A stretch of 64,000 nt of DNA, taken from NCBI RefSeq assembly GCF_003123685.1, contig NZ_QCYJ01000103.1:558001-622000 (forward strand). The letters are read 5' to 3'. The DNA is from Nocardia aurea. Its GTDB lineage: Bacteria > Actinomycetota > Actinomycetes > Mycobacteriales > Mycobacteriaceae. A program made the position numbers and the translations under genes. Shown in pieces: positions 59,591 to 64,000 of this stretch (position 1 is its first letter; every line of letters starts with the position of its first letter). A model generated the notes under the pieces. That model ran no database searches. It was not told where the DNA came from and saw nothing but the letters and a program-made list of their open reading frames with translations.

Positions 59591-60814
59591 GGGGTCCGCG
59601 CTGTCCCTACCGGTTCGGCCCGGTAGGGACAGCGGCACCAACGCCGCGGCCGCGAGCAGCGCCGCCGCGCCGACCAGCAGCAGGAACCGCCAGTCGCTCA
59701 GCCAGGCCGCGGCCAGCGGTGCCCCGGCGCGTGACAGCGCGATCGGCACCGTCATCACCGCCAGGATGCTCGCGAAACGGGCGACGCCGAAGGTGTCGGC
59801 GACGATCGACGGCCGCGCGACGACACTGATCCCGTAGCCGAGTCCGAACGCGACGACGCAGGCCATGGTCAGCGCCAACGAGGTGTCCATCAGCGGTAAC
59901 AGCACCAGTCCGAGCCCTTGGACGGCGAACGACACCGCCGTCACCCGCGTCATCCCGTAGCGGCGGGCCAGCGGAGCCAGCGCGAGCCGGGAGAAGATCT
60001 GGGCGACACCGACCGTGATCGGCAGCGCGGCGGCGGTCGTCGCCGAATGGCCGACATCGCGGAAGTAGGTCACCATCATCAGCAGGAAGGCCGATGTCGA
60101 CCCGCTCTGCGCCACGAAAGCGATGACCAGGAGCCAGAAGTCGCGATCGCGCAGCGCGCTGCCGACGGGGACGCCGCTGCGTCGGGTGACCCGGCCGGTG
60201 TGGGCCGCGGTGCTCGGCACCGCCCACAGGTGCGCGGGCACGGCGATGAGCGCGAGACCGGCGGCGAGGGTGAGCAAGGTGTTGCGCCAGCCGAGATGGC
60301 CGTCGAGCCAGCCCGCAAGGAAGTAGTAGAAGCTGGTGGCCAGGCCGCAGATCATCGTCACCGCGACGATCGCGCCGTCGCGGTGTTTCGCGTCGGTCGC
60401 GACGACCAGTACCGCGAACGCCGCCTCGTAGGTCGACATCGCCAGGGCGAGCCCGACGAGGGTGAACGCGAGATAGAGGTGGGCCAGGTTGTCGGCCTGC
60501 GACCACAGCGCCACGGCGAGGACACCGATCGCCGAACCGGTGCTCATGAGCACCCGGCCGCCGTATCGGTCCAGCAGCGCGCCGACCGGAACCGCGGCGA
60601 GCGCGCCGACCAGCGTCGAGATCGTCGCCGCGCCGGTGACCGCCGTCCGCGAGACGCCGAGGGCTTCCGACATGGGAATCAGCAACACCGTGAAGGCCTG
60701 GATCATCGCGCCGTACCCGACGGTCTGGGTGATGGCGAAGACGACGACCAGCCGTCGCCAGTGCTGCGATTCGCTGTGCGGGGGAGGGGCGGTGGTGGTG
60801 CTGTCCGCCGTCAC
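59525..60814 (-). CDS. MFS transporter
   Basis: The 429-residue product has 12 predicted helices in two halves, with motif A in the form GALLDRYGGRVLMSTG after helix 2. It resembles the oxalate:formate/monocarboxylate-type antiporter group more than drug pumps. The gene starts with GTG 60814, overlapping the SsuD-like stop (GTGA), so the two are coupled. The 3' end overlaps the convergent DszA-like gene. It may import the SsuD-like substrate or export the acid product. Confidence 0.85.
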   Translation of the reverse strand: MTADSTTTAPPPHSESQHWRRLVVVFAITQTVGYGAMIQAFTVLLIPMSEALGVSRTAVTGAATISTLVGALAAVPVGALLDRYGGRVLMSTGSAIGVLAVALWSQADNLAHLYLAFTLVGLALAMSTYEAAFAVLVVATDAKHRDGAIVAVTMICGLATSFYYFLAGWLDGHLGWRNTLLTLAAGLALIAVPAHLWAVPSTAAHTGRVTRRSGVPVGSALRDRDFWLLVIAFVAQSGSTSAFLLMMVTYFRDVGHSATTAAALPITVGVAQIFSRLALAPLARRYGMTRVTAVSFAVQGLGLVLLPLMDTSLALTMACVVAFGLGYGISVVARPSIVADTFGVARFASILAVMTVPIALSRAGAPLAAAWLSDWRFLLLVGAAALLAAAALVPLSLPGRTGRDSADPSGGQAVGGALAMREGQTEPLP

Positions 60815-61875
60815 TCTCCGAGCAGCGGAAGCAGTTGATCGCCCTGACGCTCGATTTCCCGCAGGTACGGGGTGTCGGAGAGTACGAAGTGCGTGATGCC
60901 GAGGTCGCGGTATCTGCGCAGCGATTTGGCGACGTCCTCGGGCGAACCGACGAGCCAGGTGGTGCCCGCGCCGCCACCGCCGTATCGACCGGGTGCGGTG
61001 TAGAGGTTGTCATCGATGACATCGCCGCGCGCGGCCAGGTCGAGCAGTCGTTGCTGACCGACAGCGGTGCGGCGGTGCGGATTCTGCACGGGATCGGGCT
61101 GGTTCTTCGCCATCTCCGCGACCTTCGCCTCCGCCTCGGCCCAGGCCTGCTCGGTGGTGTCGCGGACGAAAGTGGTGACGCGCAAACCGAATTCGAGTGG
61201 CGCGTGTTCGCGGCCGAGTTCGGCGCTCAGCGTCCGCAGGTGTTCGATCCGCTCCTGCACACCGGCGAGCGGCTCACCCCAGAACAGTTGCACGTCGGCC
61301 TCGGTCGCGGCCACCCGCTGCGCGGCCTCGGACGCGCCGCCGAAATAGAGTTTCGGGTGCCGCCGCTCGCCGCGCCTGGCGATCCTCGGGGTCACGGTGG
61401 AATCGGTGACCCGGTAGTGCTCGCCGCGGAAGGTGACGTTGTCCTCGGTCCACAGTTTGCGGACGAGTTGGAGGAATTCCTTGGTCCTGGCGTAGCGATC
61501 GGCCTGATCTTCCTCGGCTTCGCCGTACGCGCCGAGATTGTCCTTGCCGGACACGATATTGACGCGCAGCCGTCCTCCGGACAGATGGTCCAGCGACGCC
61601 GCGGCGGAGGCGAAATGGGCCGGACGCCAGTATCCGGGACGGATCGCGACCAGCGGCTCGAACGTCTCGGTCCGCGCGGTGAGCGCGGTGGCGACGGTGA
61701 AGGTGTCGGGCCGCCCCCAGCCGGTGCCGACGAGCGCGCCCTTCCATCCGTGCGCCTCGAGCGCTTTCGCCTGCGCGGTCAGGGTGTCCAGGCTGTTGTG
61801 ATCGGCGGTGACCGGTTCGCCGCGGTGGCCGGGCGTGACCTGATTGGGGATGTACCAGAGGAATTCGAGACTCAT
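60811..61875 (-). CDS. SsuD-like FMN-dependent alkanesulfonate monooxygenase
   Basis: The 354-residue protein is a luciferase-like barrel of the SsuD type: LEFLWYIPNQ at the start, then HSLDTLTAQAK-like DHNSLDTLTAQAKALEA, VAIRPGYWRPAHFASAAASLDHLSGGRLRVNIVSG in pieces, and LYFGGASEAAQRVA. SsuD releases sulfite from alkanesulfonates with FMNH2 and O2. No ssuE reductase or ssuABC transporter is next to it. It heads a two-gene unit with the MFS gene, convergent to the Dsz-like operon. Confidence 0.9.
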   Translation of the reverse strand: MSLEFLWYIPNQVTPGHRGEPVTADHNSLDTLTAQAKALEAHGWKGALVGTGWGRPDTFTVATALTARTETFEPLVAIRPGYWRPAHFASAAASLDHLSGGRLRVNIVSGKDNLGAYGEAEEDQADRYARTKEFLQLVRKLWTEDNVTFRGEHYRVTDSTVTPRIARRGERRHPKLYFGGASEAAQRVAATEADVQLFWGEPLAGVQERIEHLRTLSAELGREHAPLEFGLRVTTFVRDTTEQAWAEAEAKVAEMAKNQPDPVQNPHRRTAVGQQRLLDLAARGDVIDDNLYTAPGRYGGGGAGTTWLVGSPEDVAKSLRRYRDLGITHFVLSDTPYLREIERQGDQLLPLLGE

Positions 61876-62378
61876 GCGGGTTGATCCTGTTCGGTGGTGC
61901 GGTCACCGGGTCGACGACGACCGACATCCGGTCATCGAGATTATCGACCCCGATGTACGACCGGATCCGACGCCGAACGCGCCGCGACGGAAGGGGGAAC
62001 CCGTGAACTGCGATGACCGGCCCGATCGGAAATAAATTCCGGGAGATTCGATGGACCGACCCCGCGTTCGCGGCGGTGCCGCCCGGGCGGCACCGGTGGG
62101 AAGTGGTACGTCACGTAGCAAACAGGTGGCGCGGTATGTATTCGTGGCCATCGCCGGGCGTCGAATTTCCCTGAAGCAGCGAGAACATGATCGACTTGTC
62201 ATCTCACTCGGTAGGTATTCGGTTCCGATATTTGATGCCAGTTACTAGCGGTGGGCGGGTAACGCTGTTACCGTGGCACTCGATCGGAAGTTCGTATATG
62301 CGGTTCGCCTCAGCGCGCGATAGGGACACGTCGACGACAGTGCCGAGCCTGCATGTCCACGCGGAACGAGGTACCACC
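61876..62378. other. Gene-free region between the SsuD-like gene and a conserved hypothetical
   Basis: This divergent intergenic region of about 500 bases shows no recognisable gene. The part from 62180 to 62300 is lower in GC and includes the palindrome at 62258. It should contain the promoters of both flanking genes. Confidence 0.5.
62258..62272. promoter_or_regulatory. Palindrome GGTAAC-GCT-GTTACC
   Basis: This is a perfect 6+3+6 inverted repeat about 106 bases before the next gene. It may be an operator; no regulator gene is next to it. Confidence 0.35.
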
Positions 62379-63218
62379 ATGGCCCGAGTCCTCCCGTTGT
62401 CTGCGTCGCCGGTGCACGAGGGTTTCGCGACGGCTACCGGGGGCAGGTGGTTGTATCCCACGGCCGTGACCACCGAGGGAACCTGCCGGGGACTGGCCGA
62501 GGCCGTCGACTGGGTGACCGCCGTGACCCGCCGTATCGGGGGCACCGTGCTGGTGTGGGTACCGAACGATTCGACCGTCGACACCTGTGCCGCCCTGCGT
62601 GAATTCGTCGACACCCGCCGCGTCGTCGCCGCCGTGGCGGGTGAGGCGGCCCCCGAATGGCACCGCGGTCCGGTACTCGCGGTCTGGCCGAGCCGCGCCG
62701 AACTCGCCGAACTCGCCGACGACCCGCGCACCACCGCGCTGTGCGTCGCACCGGCGCGCAACGCCGACCTGGTCGCCTGGGCGGCCCTGACCGATCCGGA
62801 ACTGCTCGCCGACGCCGTGTTGCCGCCGACACCTCCCACGACGAATCCCATCGTCGCCCAGGCGTTGATCACCATGAGCGGCATGCTCACCACGCCGCTG
62901 ACACTCGTCTCGCCCTCGGATCACCGGGACGCGACGGCCATTCTCGATATCCTGCACCGGGCGGGCCACCGATTCAGTGCCGATGCCATCTACACGTGGG
63001 CGCTCGCGCACGGCTGGCCCGCATCCGGCGCGGGACGGTTGGCCGAGCTGGCGTCGAGTTTCGACACCGGGAATCCGCCGCCGCTGCCGGGCGGCAATCC
63101 GTTCCATCCCGGTGCCATCGAACTGTGGCAGGCCAGGTCGGCCGAGGCCACGCCCACGAGTATCCGATCGGGATGGACCGGTCGCACCGAGGTGCGCGAC
63201 CTCGCCGGAACCCGCTGA
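62379..63218 (+). CDS. Conserved actinobacterial protein of unknown function
   Basis: From ATG 62379, after an ACGAGG site, the product is 279 residues with no signal peptide or membrane helix. Residues 25-160 alternate beta strands and helices with VLVWVPND and VLAVWPSRAELAELA, so a Rossmann-like fold is likely. The segment TNPIVAQALITMSGMLT and a helical C-terminal part (DATAILDILHRAGHRFSADAIYTWALAHGW in pieces) follow. I do not recognise the family. It abuts the convergent kinase gene with only three bases between them. Confidence 0.65.
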   Translation: MARVLPLSASPVHEGFATATGGRWLYPTAVTTEGTCRGLAEAVDWVTAVTRRIGGTVLVWVPNDSTVDTCAALREFVDTRRVVAAVAGEAAPEWHRGPVLAVWPSRAELAELADDPRTTALCVAPARNADLVAWAALTDPELLADAVLPPTPPTTNPIVAQALITMSGMLTTPLTLVSPSDHRDATAILDILHRAGHRFSADAIYTWALAHGWPASGAGRLAELASSFDTGNPPPLPGGNPFHPGAIELWQARSAEATPTSIRSGWTGRTEVRDLAGTR

Positions 63219-63221
63219 CCG

Positions 63222-64000
63222 CTATTCGGCCGCTCGCTCCGGCGCGACCGCGTCGGCGGAATCGTCCTCGGTGGTGGCAGGCGCGGGCAGGGTGAACCGG
63301 AATCGGGTGCCGCCGGTGTAGTCGGTGTCGATCCAGATCTTGCCGCCGTGATATTCCACGATCTTCTTGCACACGGCCAGCCCGATGCCCGTTCCGCCGT
63401 ATTCGTCACGGTTGTGCAGGCGCTGGAAGATGACGAACACCTTGTCGGCGAACTCGGGTGCGATGCCGATCCCGTTGTCGGCCACCGAGAACTCCCACAT
63501 GCCGGTGGCACCGTCGAGTTCGCAGTCGACGCGGATGGCGGGCGTGAGATCGGGTGTGCGGAATTTGATGGCGTTGGCGATCAGGTTCTGCCACAGCATC
63601 GTCAGCAGTGTGGGATCACCGACGACCTCGGGCAGCCGGGCCGGTAGTTCGATACGGCTTCCCGTGCCTTCGATGACCGACGAGATGTTGGTCAGCGCGG
63701 CGTCGAGCGTGCGGCCGAGACCGATGCGTTCGGTCCGCTCGGTGAGCCGGCCAACGCGGGAGAAGGTCAGCAGGTCGTTGATCAGGATCTGCATGCGTTT
63801 GGCGCCGTCGACGGCGTAGTCGATGTACTGCTTGCCGCGCGCGTCGAGTTGGTCGCCGTAGCGTTTCTCCAGCAGCTGACAGAACGAGGCGACCTTGCGC
63901 AACGGTTCCTGGAGGTCGTGGGAGGCGACGTAGGCGAACTGTTCGAGTTCGGTGTTGGAGCGGCGCAACTCCTCGGTCTGGGTGTCCAGATCGGCCTTCT
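63222..64000 (-). CDS. Sensor histidine kinase, C-terminal part
   Basis: The gene continues beyond the right edge; the frame stays open through base 64000. The visible part starts in a coiled coil (LDTQTEELRRSNTELEQF) leading into the H-box FAYVASHDLQEPLRKVASF. The HATPase domain has NLIANAIKFR (N-box), DNGIGI (G1) and GGTGIGLAVCKKIVEYHGG (G2). The H-box with HDLQEPLRK is that of phytochrome-like and PAS/GAF kinases. The sensor domains and a cognate regulator lie outside the window. Confidence 0.9.
   Translation of the reverse strand, partial: KADLDTQTEELRRSNTELEQFAYVASHDLQEPLRKVASFCQLLEKRYGDQLDARGKQYIDYAVDGAKRMQILINDLLTFSRVGRLTERTERIGLGRTLDAALTNISSVIEGTGSRIELPARLPEVVGDPTLLTMLWQNLIANAIKFRTPDLTPAIRVDCELDGATGMWEFSVADNGIGIAPEFADKVFVIFQRLHNRDEYGGTGIGLAVCKKIVEYHGGKIWIDTDYTGGTRFRFTLPAPATTEDDSADAVAPERAAE

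Noticed and set aside
1..64000. tRNA, rRNA, CRISPR arrays, insertion sequences, integrases or attachment sites
   Set aside because: I looked for cloverleaf-like sequences, regularly spaced repeats, transposase motifs and terminal inverted repeats and saw none.

Overview
The window is high-GC actinobacterial chromosome with dense coding and frequent 4-bp start/stop overlaps. It most resembles Nocardia or a close mycolic-acid relative (Mycobacteriales). Supporting signs are a group I truncated haemoglobin almost identical in its motifs to mycobacterial GlbN, F420-type luciferase-like oxidoreductases, IdeR/DtxR-like iron boxes, many TetR regulators, and an extended GAPDH. I see no rRNA, tRNA, CRISPR array, insertion sequence or prophage. 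The assignment rests on gene content only.

Layout. 1-5531: ketone/aldehyde oxidation genes (end of a Baeyer-Villiger-type monooxygenase, SDR, TetR, GabD2-like aldehyde dehydrogenase, SDR). 5577-6181: a BrnT-like toxin-antitoxin pair. 6282-16276: mostly housekeeping and envelope genes (PrmC-like methylase, YdcF-like protein, FolD, membrane protein, MarR plus ABC exporter, L,D-transpeptidase, SnoaL-like protein, cyclodeaminase-family protein, F420-type oxidoreductase, STAS protein). 16408-17927: divergent SDR/TetR pair with two operators. 17924-21702: FtsX-type ABC transporter facing a NarL-type two-component system. 21765-22673: secreted esterase.

23429-31745 is an iron region. An inverted pair of IdeR-like boxes precedes a complete Opp/Dpp-type importer (Tat lipoprotein, two permeases, fused double ATPase), followed by efeUOB with its own weaker box. 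A frameshifted response-regulator remnant lies just after efeB. Next come an N-terminally extended GAPDH, an XRE regulator facing an MFS pump, and a branched-chain-type ABC importer with a LivH-LivM fusion (36489-41418) followed by a TetR gene. 42545-43550 is an MpaB-like oxygenase split by a one-base frameshift. 43554-49121 holds two TetR genes, GlbN, a hydrolase under twin palindromic operators, a TerD protein, and a YedY-like molybdoenzyme with a cytochrome-b partner.

49273-61875 looks like an organosulfur scavenging locus: an Opp-type importer overlapping into two tandem DszC/SfnB-like monooxygenases, then an aldo/keto reductase and a DszA/NtaA-like monooxygenase, and on the other strand an MFS transporter and an SsuD-like monooxygenase. 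The window closes with an unrecognised actinobacterial protein and the C-terminal part of a histidine kinase.

The most interesting observations are: (1) the IdeR-boxed Opp-type importer beside efeUOB; (2) a FolD with Leu in place of the cyclohydrolase Lys, close to a cyclodeaminase/cyclohydrolase-family gene that could supply the lost step; (3) the organosulfur locus with paired DszC-like enzymes and no flavin reductase in view; (4) several unusually clear palindromic operators that pair regulators with targets.
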